Shown here: positions 49,011 to 58,127 of the stretch, piece after piece
Numbering within the stretch: position 1 is the stretch's first letter
Layout: each line of letters starts with the position of its first letter
From: Macrotrachela quadricornifera
Lineage: Eukaryota; Rotifera; Eurotatoria; Philodinida; Philodinidae
Reading direction: 5' to 3'
DNA: 64,000 nucleotides
Assembly (NCBI GenBank): GCA_022393335.1
Contig: JAJEKB010020941.1
Span: 43,938 to 107,937 of the forward strand
The notes under the pieces: model-generated
What the model was told of the DNA's origin: nothing
The model's database searches: none
Seen by the model: the letters and a program-made list of their open reading frames with translations, nothing else
Translations under genes and position numbers: made by a program

Positions 49011-49018
49011 GATTTTAA

Positions 49019-49153
49019 AGCGGTTGGATATAATCGGAATCCGATACTAATCCGACAGTTGGACTCCTATTCAATTTCGTCACTAGGAATCCTATAAGAT
49101 TCTATCGGATAATCGGATTGTATAGGATCCGGTGTCGGATTGGTTCACCTGGG
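49019..49153. mobile_element. Word element: GGATTGGTTCACCTGGG end, ATCGGAT words
   Basis: An interior of ATCGGAT/ATCCGATA words ends in GGATTGGTTCACCTGGG at 49137-49153. See the partner at 47793 and the copy at 32690. Confidence 0.5.
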
Positions 49154-49929
49154 TACCCAGTCGTGAACTTATGAAGTGTTTTGCTCTGGAGCTTTTGTAT
49201 TTGACAGTGGGAGCGACTTATCGTGAGTGGCATCAACGAACGACTAGTCGCTCGTTTGTGAAGATCAACAGGGATTCTTACAGAGTAAGTCTGTAGAAAA
49301 TCGACCAGGTATTTCGAAAAAACCATCATTGAGATTCTGCCATTGAAAAGTTTTAATATAGCTCAACTTTTTTAGAAAAATGACGAAATTGAATTTATAA
49401 TGGATAGCTACCAACGAAACTTGAACTTCAATATGCTAAACGGGAATTATTTTCCTATGAATCAGACAATTTTCTCCTGAAGGCTAAACGCCAGTCTGAT
49501 AGAGGGATACATATATAACTTTTTAGTACAGTTCTTAATAGACTTGAATGTGGAACTTTTGCAACTTTTTTCAGTTCATTATAGCAATACGACATGTCTT
49601 AGACAAAGAATGCTGCAAATTTTGTAATTCTTTTCCAATATTAGTCAACTGTCACACAAACTTTGTGTCTTTTATGCCAGCATTTTGAATAGAAGTGTTA
49701 TTTTTCCTTGGTTGTCGAGATATATTTTATTTATTTCTTGCAGATTGACAGACTAATCATTTTCTAATTGGTTTTTCCTGATATATTAGCATTTCTTTTC
49801 CTTCTATTACTTATTAAACTGTTAGCTTAACTTGTCGAAGAAGAGTCTCACAAACATAAATTGTTTGTTTGTTTGCTTGCTTGCTTGTACGTTCGTACCT
49901 CACTGATTGTTCCAAAACTTATATAGAGG
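49154..49929. other. Spacer, no gene seen
   Basis: AT-rich sequence with a (TTTG)n/(CTTG)n run near 49861-49890; nothing else recognised. Confidence 0.35.
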
Positions 49930-50260
49930 TAAAAAAGGGATTTTTCTTATAAGGGTTGACCGAAGGATAATCGAGGTCGAGGAACGCGAATCTGATGTTA
50001 GTTTTTTAAAATTTTTTTATGGACCGATTTTTTTAGACAAAGGACCACTTTTATTACAATTAAAAAATTTTTTATAAGGGTTGAACGAAAAGTAATCGAG
50101 GATAACGAATTCAAATCTAAAGCCAGTTTTCTAAAAATTTTTTGAAGTTCAATTTTTTAAACAAGTGACAAATTTGTAACAAAAAACATTTGTTTTTATG
50201 AAGTTTGATCGAAGGCAGTTGAGGTTGAGGAGCTTGAATCTGACTTCGATTTTTTTAATT
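49930..50260. repeat. Tandem repeat of about 118 bp, three units
   Basis: Units start TTATAAGGGTTGACCGAAGG, TTATAAGGGTTGAACGAAAA and TTATGAAGTTTGATCGAAGG, and each continues with TCGAGGT-like and long T/A runs. Related to 46265-46500. Confidence 0.65.
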
Positions 50261-50344
50261 TTATAAATGAATAGCTTGATGGTAGTTTTAAAACATTATT
50301 TCTACGAGAGAGAGCTGAGTGAGTCTTTAGACGAGCGTTACTTG

Positions 50345-50575
50345 TTTGGTAAATGTGTTACGAAATCATTAATTTTTGATAATTATGTTATGAAATCATT
50401 AATTTTTAATAATGATGTTGTGAAATCATTAATTTTTGATAAATGTGTAACGAAACCATTAATTTTTGATAAGTGTGTAACGAAACCATTATTTTTTGAT
50501 AAATGTGTGACGAAACTATTATTATTTTTCGATAAATGTTTTACAAAACCATCCATTTTTGATAAATGGGTGAAT
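50345..50575. repeat. 30-bp minisatellite, about 7.5 units
   Basis: Consensus TGTGTNACGAAACCATTANT followed by TTTTGATAA. In one plus-strand frame (50267-50581) it reads as repeated FDKCVTKPLI decapeptides, but unit length divisible by three makes this open frame automatic. There is no other coding support. Confidence 0.75.
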
Positions 50576-50581
50576 TCATAA

Positions 50582-51198
50582 GAGCCCATTCGCTTTTTCA
50601 AGTTTTTTTTTTGATTTTTTTTGCTTTAAAACGCCGGTATGATTTAGAAAACACTTTCGATGAAAAAGAAAATTAAGTCCTTTCTATTGAAAGTCCCGAA
50701 TTCTGAAGCAGTTTTTCGGAAGTCTTATGGTATATTTTTATATATAGAGAAAATGTCAGAGTAAAGCATAGAACTACTTCAAATGCTATTTTTTTGTTGT
50801 CAGAAATATAAAACAAGTCTAGAAACATGTTTCCTGAGAAACAGTAGACTGGTCCTATTGAATATCCTGAGTGTTGAGTCATTTTCTTTGGATTCATGAG
50901 CCTGAGACTAAAGAAATCCAATATAAGGAGGAAATGAAAAGTGCTGTTCAATTTGTTTGAATGCTGGGTATCATCATGAAGTCTGACTTTAAAACATTTG
51001 ATCGGCTGGAAAAGACATAAAAAAAGGAGTTTTATTTGAATGTAAATGTCCTGATCTGTGTTGATTGAGACGTCAAACTTTATTGAACTGTTGAGTAGCT
51101 AATCGGTTCGAATTCATGCCTAGTTCGGATTTCTTGTATTGTACTTTAGTAAAAACGGGCATAAAGGAATACAAGTAAAATCCTTTCTCATCTGTTAT
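50582..51198. other. Spacer, no gene seen
   Basis: No recognisable feature. Confidence 0.3.
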
Positions 51199-51600
51199 TC
51201 AAAGTTTACCACTTCTAGCTTTCAGATATTTGTTTTTAACCTCTTCTACTTCATCTAATTCAAGAAAGAAGACATGAACACCAGAGATATTTTTATTGGA
51301 TCTTCTTGTTGTTTCAAGTTGTTGTTTTTGTGAGAATTCGTAGAAGTCTTTCGCATTTGACATGAGAATGTTCTTGGAAAGTGTATCACGTGTGGTGATG
51401 AACTTCAGTGTTGCACCTATTCCGTCTCAAGCACCCTTGTCGTGACCTGTAGCTGTAAACGTCCAACAAGCGTCCAAATCGAAGTCGCTCTTGTGATCAA
51501 TCAGGCTCAAAATGCTGGCATTATTTTTAAAGTGGGCACATGCGCCATCACTAAATGAAAGAAGAGGTAAGCATGCACTAAATCCAAAGTCAAACCCAAA
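51199..51600 (-). pseudogene. Fragment of a repetitive invertebrate gene family (SFSDGA...HDKGA...DGIG)
   Basis: The minus strand has about 134 codons in one frame, broken once by TGA at 51427-51429. Before it: LLSFSDGACAHFKNN, then SLIDHKSDFDLDACWTFTAT and GHDKGA. After it: DGIGATLKFITTRDTLSKNI. From memory, uncharacterised proteins of many invertebrates carry an FSDGA..QYK..N..H..DF....W.F.AT.HGKG.CDG.GG pattern, often in many copies. The stop sits where that pattern has Cys. Function is unknown to me; it is likely a transposon-borne gene remnant. The frame ends with TGA at 51199-51201 and has no Met start. Confidence 0.55.
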
Positions 51601-51680
51601 CCATAAGAGAGTTTAGGTTTGGGTTTAATATTAAGACTAATGGAATAAATGTCTTCACTGTAGTCAGGGCCCTCAAGTCC

Positions 51681-52137
51681 TGTTAGCGGTAACAGATGAC
51701 ACTACGTTACCGCCAACTTACATGACCACTGATCGTGGTCAAGCTTCTACATACCCTTACCCCTTCCTGGTGTACGTACTTTCCGACATACCAGGTTCTT
51801 TTTCGTTCTGCTCTTTTCTTCTCTCTCTATATTTTTCCCCACTTTTTGTTCACCAGTTCTTATTCCATTCCACTCCAGTTCAGTTGATCTTTTTCACAGC
51901 TCCAAGTTACTTGCTTTTCTCCTCTATATATTTGTATCTCTTCCCTGTCTTCTGCTCCTTCCTTATTTTTTGTGTTTATTTATCTACATAAAATAAACTA
52001 TTGATCCCTCATCCTCACCTTTCTTTCATCATTATTCTGTTCCTCATCTCATTATTATTATCATTATTGGCCGTCTTCAGGTAAGATTGGTTTTCTTTTT
52101 TCATATATTGTATGCACATATACGAAAAGACCTAACA
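51681..52137. mobile_element. Solo LTR of an LTR retrotransposon
   Basis: 457 bp beginning TGTTAG and ending CTAACA, flanked by an exact 5-bp direct repeat AGTCC (51676-51680 and 52138-52142). An AATAAA signal lies near 51991, the left half is pyrimidine-rich, and no internal coding domain or second LTR is present. These are the marks of a solo LTR left by recombination between two LTRs. The retrotransposon family cannot be told from the LTR alone. Confidence 0.78.
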
Positions 52138-52142
52138 AGTCC

Positions 52143-52420
52143 TATCCTATACTGTGGGGGTAGCTTTAAATCCTCAAGTCATATATTGTGGTGGTTAGGG
52201 ATGCAACGGTGGTAAGAACCGGTCCATCAGTAACCGTTCCAATGGTCATCAGTATGTGTTGCACAAGTCATCACCTTAAGTACTATATTTTCTGGGTACC
52301 CTTCGATCCTCAACTACTATATATTAGGGATACTCTTGGGTTTTCACCGGCTATGTATTTCAGGTACCCTTGGGGTCTCAAGTGCACCCTAAGAAAAAAG
52401 ATGTTTTACGAAACCGAAAA
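52143..52420. repeat. Degenerate tandem array (GGTACCCTTGG / CTCAA.TACTATAT)
   Basis: Units of about 45-50 bp such as GGGTACCCTTCGATCCTCAA and CAGGTACCCTTGGGGTCTCAA. Between them (52193-52264) lies a TAGGGATGCAAC...GTTGCAC segment that resembles a small hAT-like MITE; this is tentative. Confidence 0.45.
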
Positions 52421-52560
52421 AGGATCTTAAGTTGAGTACAACTTCAGAACCGCGTTTTTGGTTTCGTACAAAAAAGGTTACGTATGAAACCTTTTCTGAA
52501 CAAGTCGAATCAAGGTTTCGTACAATGAGTTTCGTACTGAATCTAAATCAGAAACTAAAA
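52390..52560. repeat. TTTCGTAC/GGTTTCGTA word repeat, copy 1
   Basis: Begins AAAAAAGATGTTTTACGAAAC, followed by repeated TTTCGTACAA and GAAACCTTTTC words. Related to 58.37-58.62 kb and to the array at 54.6 kb. Confidence 0.5.
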
Positions 52561-52764
52561 CTAAAGTTATGCACAGGTGTTGCCGTGCCGCACCTTGACT
52601 ATATATTTAAGCTTTTAACCGTCGCCAACGTATATATACGTGTGCAGAAGTATTTATACGTCGCCTACAGTTAAAGGATTAAGCTAAACGTCTTGTGTGT
52701 ATCGACTACCACAGCCAACCTATAAAGAAAACAAATTAAACTTAATTTTTCTGTAAACAGAAAC

Positions 52765-53240
52765 TCACCCGGTGACTCGGATCTTATGATTAGTCTATAA
52801 TGGAAAAGTAAATATATAATTAGTATATTTTATAAGATCAAACTTACCCTCACTTTGATATTTAAGTCAATCTAAAATATTAATATAAATATATTTATTT
52901 TATTTCATGAAATTAAATTTAGTCGATGAGGTTGTTATTTGAAGCAACATGTAACAAGCAAATAAATACATTCCGTTCTTTTGAGAAAATTACACTTACT
53001 TCATCATTTCGATATTCGAATGAACCTTAAATAGAGATATAAATTTGTTTATTTTATTTAATAGAATCAATCTTCTGATCTTGATATTGAATCAATTTAT
53101 AATGAGAGAAGTCAATGTATGTTATTTTAAATAATAAAACTTACCTAATCGATGTTTGGATAAATTCATAACAGAAAAAGGATTAATTTAAAATATAGAA
53201 TCAAACTTACGCGTGATCTTGTTTTGTTGGCCAATCTATA
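52765..53240 (-). repeat. Tandem units each resembling a splice-site-bounded microexon
   Basis: On the minus strand six units recur every 65-140 bp. The best preserved are 53235-53211 (TTATAG, 25 nt, GTAAGTTTG), a unit near 53010 (TTTAAG, 26 nt, GTAAGTGT), one near 52870 (TTTTAG, 24 nt, GTAAGTTTG) and one near 52785 (TTATAG, 26 nt, GTGAGTTT). Two others have lost one or both sites. The core resembles ATTGANTNAAATATCAAGAT. Lengths are not multiples of three, so a coding role is doubtful. It may be a tandem repeat whose unit happens to carry splice-like ends. Confidence 0.4.
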
Positions 53241-53415
53241 ACATGGAATTCATCGGAAAAAACATATTTTGCTTCAGAAAATGATACTTATAGATCAAGT
53301 CATCCAATCCACAGTAACCAAAACTTAATTAAGAGAATTAATTAATTGAGATAAGCATTTATGTAGCAAGATTTTTATCTATTCAATTGTTTTGAGCAAT
53401 GAAGATGGTTGCTCA

Positions 53416-54447
53416 GGCAAAGTGAAAATTGGTCGAACGAAAATTAGCCGTCGATAATTGGTCGCTACGAAAATTGGTTGATATAAATATTAGTCGACAA
53501 ACTTATAACGAGAATACGAAACTAACAATAATTATGTTAATAAAAGACAGTTAAACAAAACAAATTATTGAATAAATATTAGCAAGATAGATACAAAAAA
53601 ATAATAAAATAAATACGAATTTAAAAGTGATGCAAAATATGTATAAATTCTTATAAACGTTCTGATTTCTTAATATGTTTAAAGTTTGGAATACGTGCTA
53701 CAGCATTATTCGATAAATTCATTAAACAATTATCAATAACAGTTTGTGTAGATTCATTATAATTAATAGCACGATCACGAATTTTTTATTCAAATATTCT
53801 AATTTCACTTGAAACAGCATTTCCAAGATGATTATGATTATTAGTTTCATGTAATATAATAGTACTAAGAGAATTAGCATGAACTCGACCTTTGCATTTA
53901 AGTGATCGTGCAGATTCACATTTCCAATAAATTTTTTCATCAATTGTTTTGTCGATAGTATGGCTGAAGCCATTAGAGAGTAATAAGGGTTTCTTTCTTT
54001 AAGTTTTGCTTAATACAAATGTTGACATTTTAGCAAAAAGAAAGGTGAAATATTATAATGTTTTGTGTTATGTAACCTACTCATAATTTACTAATCTAAT
54101 CAGAAAGAAATTAAGTTTATAATAAAATGCCTTATTAAGAGAATATATTTTTCTTTCAAGTAATTAAAATCCTATATTGATTAATATAGATCGGAAGAAA
54201 AGAATCCGTAATTTAAGATAATATAGAGAATTTGCTTATTATCACTTTTGTCACTTTTTTATCATTATTTGATTTATTCGTCTCTCTAAAAGTTTCGCAT
54301 TCAAATATTTTTTTTCAATTAGTCATGAATGTGTCGACTATTTTACGTAGCGACTATTTTTCATATCAACCAATTTTCGTAGTGACTAATTTTCGTAGCG
54401 ACCAATTATCGGCGGCTAATTTTCGTTCTATCTTTTTTCGTAGACCC
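53416..54447 (-). mobile_element. Mutator-like element (MULE) with exact 9-bp target duplication
   Basis: The flanks are an identical 9-mer, GGTTGCTCA (53407-53415 and 54448-54456), the length expected for Mutator elements. The ends are GG-initiated long inverted repeats: AACGAAAATTAGCCG.CGATA and ATTGGTCGCTACGAAAATTG occur inverted at 53436-53487 and 54368-54429. The right arm has extra copies of the GTAGCGACTA word. The 1032-bp interior contains a FLYWCH-type remnant on the minus strand, so this is a decayed or internally deleted MULE. Confidence 0.9.
53651..53995 (-). pseudogene. FLYWCH-domain fragment of a MULE transposase
   Basis: The minus strand reads GFSHTIDKTIDEKIYWKCES, then LKCKGRVHAN and HETNNHNHLGNA. 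This is the FLYWCH zinc finger (W-x-C ... C-x-[AG]-R ... H-x-H) that precedes MULE transposase domains. It continues past one stop codon (after SSEIRIFE) to SNNAVARIPNFKHI. The catalytic DDE domain is absent, so the element is non-autonomous. Confidence 0.75.
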
Positions 54448-54534
54448 GGTTGCTCAAAGTATACGAATACTTGTAGAAAGACACTTATTCGTTAAGTAAA
54501 TTTAGTTGACTGCCTTACTGTAACTGAGTCACCT

Positions 54535-56110
54535 GTATATATATAGTAAGACCGCAAAACAAAACAGTAAATGAATAGTGAGCACATAGGTTCGGTACGA
54601 ATCTACGAAAGGTTTCGTAGAAATTTTAACAAACCCTTAGATGAGCTTTAAAAAGTTACAGAGAGCTTCGTAGAAAAGCTACCGAACCTTTGATAGCCTT
54701 CATTAGAGCAATAACTTTTCCATTAATTCGATGGTATATATATAGCGACATCCGCAAAACAAAACGGAGAATGAGTGGTGGACATGTAGGTTCGGTGCAG
54801 ACCTATGAAGGGTTTCATAAAAGTTTTACCATACCTTTAGATGCGTCGCAGAACTACGAAAAGGTCTCGTAGAAAGTAATCGAATCTCTAGTTGAACCAT
54901 GGTACTACGAAAATTTTCGTGAAAAGTGTACGAGATCTTTAGATCCACCTCGGAACTATTAAGAGTTTCGTAGAAATACACAAACACTATAGAAAATTCA
55001 TGCAAAATTCAATAGTTTCGCTAAGAAACATATGGAACCATTCGATGACCTACAGAGCTATAAAGGATTTGGTAGAAAATCTAGCAAACCTTTAGATAAA
55101 CTACGAAACTATGAAGAGTTTTGAAGGGAGTATAATAAATCTTTGAACGACCCATCAAACTACCAAATATTTCGTGGATAATGCATGCAATCTTCTGATG
55201 AATTACAGAGTAGGGTTTTGCAAATAATATTCCAAACTTTTGGAATACTTGCAGAACCATCAAGGGTTTCACATAAAATATACGGAACCTTTGGATGATC
55301 TCCGAAATTATCAGAAATTCTGGATAAAGTGTACAGAAGTTTCCAAGACTTTTCAAAACTGTCAGCAGTTTTGAATATGCTGCAAGAGATCATTTGAACG
55401 ACTTTGAAAATATCAATGATTTTGTATATCTTATAAGAAGCCATTGACAGTTTTATACAATGTATGCTGGACCTTTTGATATTTTACGAAACCTTTGATA
55501 GATTCGTATAAGATATACGGAACCTTTAGATGTTCCACGAAACTATGTGGGACTTCGTAGAAATTATACGAAACCTTTAAATGCCATGAGTTTCGTAGGA
55601 AAACTTCGAACCCTCTTCAATTTTCGGAACTTAAAAAGATTTTGTGTGAAAATTAGAAAACGATTTTCATGCCACTGAAGTTAAAATGATTTCATAAAAC
55701 AGTATCAAACCTTCAAAGTTCGGCAGAACACTCTTTTTCAGAGTATGCAAAAACTTCAGGAACATACGAAATTATCAGCAATTCCATATACAGTGTATGA
55801 AACGTTTCCAAAGTCTACGAAAACAATAGCAGATGCAGTATAACACATATCGAATCTTCAGAAAATCTATGAAACAGATAGTAATTTTGTATAAAATATT
55901 CAGAGCTGTTAATAGCTTCGTCTAATGTGTATTAAATCTTCAAAAGGTCTACAGAACTGTCACTAGTTTCGTATGAAAAATAGGGATTATCAGTGGCTTT
56001 GTACATAACATATGGAAACTTGCAAACGTCTGCAGAACTGTGAGTAGTTTTGTATAATAAATAGAAAACCTTTAGGAAGTTTTTTTCGAAAACTGCGAAA
56101 CCCTGCTAAA
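54535..56110. repeat. Degenerate tandem array, about 55-65-bp unit (TTTCGTAGAAA / GGAACCTTTAGATG)
   Basis: Units approximate CGAAACTATGAAGGGTTTCG, TAGAAAATATACGGAACCTT and TAGATGACCT, recurring some 20 times with heavy divergence. A head segment starting TATATATATAG and CAAAACAAAAC (54537 and 54735) is itself duplicated, giving a higher-order repeat of about 200 bp at the left end. Confidence 0.65.
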
Positions 56111-56537
56111 TTTGCTGAAATTAAAATGGTTTTCTTTGGTAACTACCGAGCTATTGTAATTCTCCTGAACCTAAAATGGTTCAATGCAAGAATACTGAAC
56201 TTTTGGAGTTCGATAAAATACCTTTTTTTAGAGTGAATCAAATTCAAGGAAATCTTTCTTTTTTATATCATGGCTAAAACATCGGGATCCTTTGAGGACT
56301 TGCAAAGAGAACTCTCATAAACTCTTGGCTGGCTTGAACGAGCACATGTTTCCTTCTTACCATAAGGGAGAAATTTTTTCCTCAAATCTGATTGATAGAA
56401 AGAATACTTTTACGTGATCTCTATCGATTTCGAATGATTTCAGATAATTTCAAGTTGATTTCAACTATCGAAATCAGCTTGTTCTACTTTGATAAAGGTA
56501 GGAAAAGATATTTGAAAATTTGCAATTATAATTATAG
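56111..56537. other. Upstream region of the MFS gene
   Basis: The end of the satellite array fades into unique sequence about 200 bp before the MFS start codon; no promoter motif is recognised. Confidence 0.4.
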
Positions 56538-58127
56538 ATGACTTCAAAGGACGAGAAGTCCAGTGATCATCGATCAATAGCAAGCCCCAAGATCGATTTA
56601 CAAGATGAAAGTGCCCGCAGTACCAACAACAATGAAAATAACAAAATATGCTCATCCACCGTTTCTCAATTGTCGGCACCTTCCGAAAATTGTTCTATGC
56701 ATGCACCAGCAATTATGCAAACACCGGTATCTGTTACAATGGAAGACATATCTATTTACGATGTATGGACTAATCTACGACGTAACTGTATACTTTGGGT
56801 TGTTTCGATGCTTGTTTTTCTAGCTACATTTAGTGACGTTATATATTTGCCTACTCTCGACGAAATTAGTGATCATTTGAATACGTCCAAATCACTCATT
56901 GTCACGAGTGTGTCGATCTTCGTTGTCACACAAGGCCTATGCAGTCTGCTTTGGGGATCGATAGCAGACAGATTTGGTCGAAAGACTTCGATGATTATAG
57001 CGCTCACCATTTTCCTGCTCGCCACAGTGGCATGTTCATTTAGTCCCAACATTATTGTTCTCATTGTGTCTCGCGCTATAGAAGGTGGTGCCATATCAGC
57101 AATGATGGTGATCGGTCAGAGCGTAGTGGCTGATATTTATCCAGAGGGGAGCCGAGGATCGGCATTGGGAGTCTTTTTTCTATGTTTTAACCTGGGTGAA
57201 ACAATGGGTCCTGCCGTCGGCGGTTTGCTATCAAATGCGTTTGGATGGCATAGTGTTTTCATCTGTTTGATAATCTACTCATTGATTGCCATAGTCGCGA
57301 TGTCTGTCCTAGTACCCGAAACTCATCAATACTTTGTTAAAGAGCACTTTCATAAAGTGAATCCTAAGAAGCACATAAACGATGCTACGCCCAACGAATT
57401 ACTTCCATTTGAAAATCCTTGGTACATACTCACTTATTTACTTGATATGAGAATGGCTCCTTACATCGCTCTATCGACGACGGCATTAGTCTCTCTATTA
57501 ACTTCAACTACTCTCTTTTCTACTTATCTTACGCAACCCGTCTATGATTATACAGAAGCAATTATTGGTTTGCTATTCGTACCTGGCGGAGTAGCTCTGC
57601 TTACAGGCAGCCTTTTTGGGGGATGGGTGTCAGATAAAGCTAACGAACGTTATGGTCATAAGAGTTGTCCCGAAGGACGTCTTGTACCGATGCTGATTTT
57701 ATCTATTCTTATTCCAGTTGGATTAATTATTTATGGATGGACATTTCAGTACAAACTTCATGTAGCTGGACCAATTTTTGGTCAAGTATTGCTCAGCTTT
57801 GGTCAATCGATACTCGAACCAGGTATATCGGCTTATCTGACAATCACGAAGCAGGAAAAAGCAGCAGCAGTGTCGGCCGCCAATAGTTTTTGCAACTTCA
57901 GCGTGTCGGGTATCATTGTAACTGTTGCCGTTCCTCTCCAGAATGCAATGGGCACGGGATTCTTTTTTTCTCTCTTGGGTGGCATCAATGCTGTCGCTAT
58001 TGTAGTAGCTAGTATACAAGTCTACAAATACACAAGACCGACAAGCTACGTAGATGAACAAAAAAATGACATGACACTTGGGTTAGAGGAAATCCCTCTA
58101 TTACAACACAATATCTCCGAGTCATAG
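56538..58127 (+). CDS. MFS transporter, fungal-type DHA1 (drug:H+ antiporter) family
   Basis: Intronless, 529 residues. A hydrophilic Ser/Asn-rich N-terminal tail of about 80 residues precedes the first membrane helix (82-100). The MFS motif A loop is GSIADRFGRKT at 140-150. Motif C, the antiporter motif, is GETMGPAVGGLL at 220-231. A long central loop at about 255-310 divides the two six-helix halves. The sequence SDVIYLPTLDEI in helix 1 and the overall pattern resemble fungal QDR/TPO-type exporters of drugs, polyamines or weak acids. Substrate unknown; plasma or vacuolar membrane likely. Lack of introns and fungal-like motifs suggest horizontal acquisition (inference). The start is the first Met after AT-rich leader sequence. 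No partner gene is adjacent. Confidence 0.9.
   Translation: MTSKDEKSSDHRSIASPKIDLQDESARSTNNNENNKICSSTVSQLSAPSENCSMHAPAIMQTPVSVTMEDISIYDVWTNLRRNCILWVVSMLVFLATFSDVIYLPTLDEISDHLNTSKSLIVTSVSIFVVTQGLCSLLWGSIADRFGRKTSMIIALTIFLLATVACSFSPNIIVLIVSRAIEGGAISAMMVIGQSVVADIYPEGSRGSALGVFFLCFNLGETMGPAVGGLLSNAFGWHSVFICLIIYSLIAIVAMSVLVPETHQYFVKEHFHKVNPKKHINDATPNELLPFENPWYILTYLLDMRMAPYIALSTTALVSLLTSTTLFSTYLTQPVYDYTEAIIGLLFVPGGVALLTGSLFGGWVSDKANERYGHKSCPEGRLVPMLILSILIPVGLIIYGWTFQYKLHVAGPIFGQVLLSFGQSILEPGISAYLTITKQEKAAAVSAANSFCNFSVSGIIVTVAVPLQNAMGTGFFFSLLGGINAVAIVVASIQVYKYTRPTSYVDEQKNDMTLGLEEIPLLQHNISES

Noticed and set aside
50267..50581. 104-codon frame with FDKCVTKPLI repeats as a repeat protein gene
   Set aside because: A 30-bp tandem unit automatically gives long open frames on both strands; there is no start context, splice sites or domain.
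51427..51429. TGA at a Cys position read as selenocysteine
   Set aside because: A single nonsense mutation of TGT/TGC in a fragment without start codon is far simpler; no SECIS-like structure was identified.
51722..51991. Hydrophobic 89-codon frame as a membrane protein
   Set aside because: It is the pyrimidine-rich half of the solo LTR; composition explains the Phe/Leu/Ser content.
53722..53973. 83-codon minus-strand hydrophobic frame
   Set aside because: Shadow of the FLYWCH frame of the MULE, which reads better in another frame.
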